A model generated the notes under the pieces. That model made no database searches. It was not told the origin of the DNA and saw only the letters and a list, made by a program, of their open reading frames with translations. Positions 63,410 to 64,000 of a DNA stretch of 64,000 bases are shown here, in pieces; position 1 is the first letter of the stretch, and each line of letters opens with the position of its first letter. The DNA is taken from assembly GCF_000169375.1 (NCBI RefSeq), contig NZ_AAXY01000004.1:186001-250000 (forward strand), written 5' to 3'. Source of the stretch: Marinobacter sp. ELB17. GTDB lineage: Bacteria > Pseudomonadota > Gammaproteobacteria > Pseudomonadales > Oleiphilaceae. A program made the position numbers and the translations under genes.

Positions 63410-64000
63410 TTAAATGCCGGCTGCGTCTTTTAGGATTGCCGCGCGATCGGTTTTTTCCCATGGGAATGTGGTGAATGTTTCGCCATTTACGGTGACTTGT
63501 TGCGGCTCGCGGCCGAAATGACCGTAAGCTGCTGTGGCCCGGTACATAGGGTGCAGCAGGTCCAGCATGTTGGTAATGGCATAAGGACGCAGGTCGAAGT
63601 TCTGGCGTATCAGTTCAATGATCTTGTCATCGCTGATTTTGCCGGTACCGAAAGTGTTTACGGAGATAGACGTGGGTTGTGCCACACCAATCGCGTAAGA
63701 AACCTGAATTTCGCATTTCTCGGCCAAACCGGCAGCCACCAGATTCTTCGCCACATAGCGGCCAGCGTAAGCGGCGGAACGGTCAACTTTTGACGGATCT
63801 TTGCCGGAAAAGGCACCGCCACCGTGGCGTGCCATGCCGCCGTAGGTGTCTACGATGATTTTACGGCCAGTCAGGCCACAGTCGCCGACCGGGCCACCGA
63901 TCACGAATTTGCCGGTGGGATTGATGTGGAACTGGGTGCCTTTGTGCAGCAATTCTGCCGGCAACGCGTGCTTCACAATCATTTCCATCGCGGCTTCTTT
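63410..64000 (-). CDS. metK: S-adenosylmethionine synthetase MetK (5' end cut by window edge)
   Basis: The minus-strand frame is open to the right edge and codes for the C-terminal half of MetK, about 196 residues. It contains [20 protein letters not shown] and the phosphate-binding [19 protein letters not shown], both characteristic. The end has a short insertion, [14 protein letters not shown], before [16 protein letters not shown] compared with the E. coli enzyme. MetK makes SAM from methionine and ATP. The start of the gene lies outside the window. It is upstream of ahcY in the same orientation, only 26 bases away. Confidence 0.96.
   Translation of the reverse strand, partial: KEAAMEMIVKHALPAELLHKGTQFHINPTGKFVIGGPVGDCGLTGRKIIVDTYGGMARHGGGAFSGKDPSKVDRSAAYAGRYVAKNLVAAGLAEKCEIQVSYAIGVAQPTSISVNTFGTGKISDDKIIELIRQNFDLRPYAITNMLDLLHPMYRATAAYGHFGREPQQVTVNGETFTTFPWEKTDRAAILKDAAGI

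Noticed and set aside
62730-63413. Plus-strand open frame of 227 codons over ahcY
   Set aside because: Shadow of ahcY with no domain.
1-64000. tRNA, rRNA, CRISPR array, complete insertion sequence or integrase
   Set aside because: Looked for on both strands by reading; nothing convincing was seen, although a short tRNA could be missed without a search program.

Overview
The window looks like a chromosomal segment of a denitrifying marine gammaproteobacterium, most likely Marinobacter or a close relative. Three things point there: the nar and nos gene order, a wax ester synthase that reads like the Marinobacter WS2/Ma2 enzyme, and the proteobacterial set prkA-yeaH-spoVR. No rRNA, tRNA, CRISPR array or intact insertion sequence was seen.

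Region 1 (1-29041) is an anaerobic respiration island. From the left edge it holds a MOSC-domain protein (cut by the edge), ubiT for O2-independent ubiquinone synthesis, the nitrate two-component system narXL, a divergent NarK-like transporter, narGHJI with a PpiC-type isomerase, and a DNR-like Crp/Fnr regulator. Two small proteins follow (a DGC-domain protein and an unknown), then nosRZDFYL, moaA for the molybdenum cofactor of NarG, and an Rrf2/NsrR-type NO sensor. Nitrate to nitrite and N2O to N2 are therefore encoded here; nitrite and NO reductases are not. A ThDP enzyme of the acetolactate synthase family, the wax ester synthase and several decayed gene remnants (FAD dehydrogenase, YbaN-like, histidine kinase, all of unknown age) are interspersed.

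Region 2 (29272-43872) is housekeeping and stress. It has the spoVR-yeaH-prkA operon, tpm, a three-lipoprotein operon (COG3014 family, YcfL, LpoB), a YihY-type membrane protein, an HDOD protein, a DUF445 membrane protein, rsmE and bioA.

Region 3 (44088-49671) is accessory. It has a LuxR-HTH/alpha-beta hydrolase fusion with a cysteine in the nucleophile position, an OsmC protein and a small membrane protein. A stand-alone PAAR effector follows with one or two probable membrane immunity proteins, then a VapBC toxin-antitoxin pair and a remnant of an ABC ATPase.

Region 4 (49672-58292) is a carnitine-like catabolic cluster with an unusual composition: an ADP/NDP-forming acyl-CoA synthetase, two tandem CaiD-like hydratases, a CaiA-like acyl-CoA dehydrogenase, a CaiT-like BCCT transporter and a nitronate monooxygenase-type flavoprotein. 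A convergent GlxA/CdhR-type AraC regulator closes it. No CaiB-type CoA transferase or AMP-forming ligase is present, so the ADP-forming synthetase probably does the activation. The substrate is probably a quaternary ammonium or sulfonium carboxylate. This is the most promising candidate for an undescribed pathway here.

Region 5 (58441-64000) has a polar amino acid ABC transporter (binding protein, permease, ATPase) and the SAM cycle genes metK (cut by the right edge), ahcY and metF on the minus strand.
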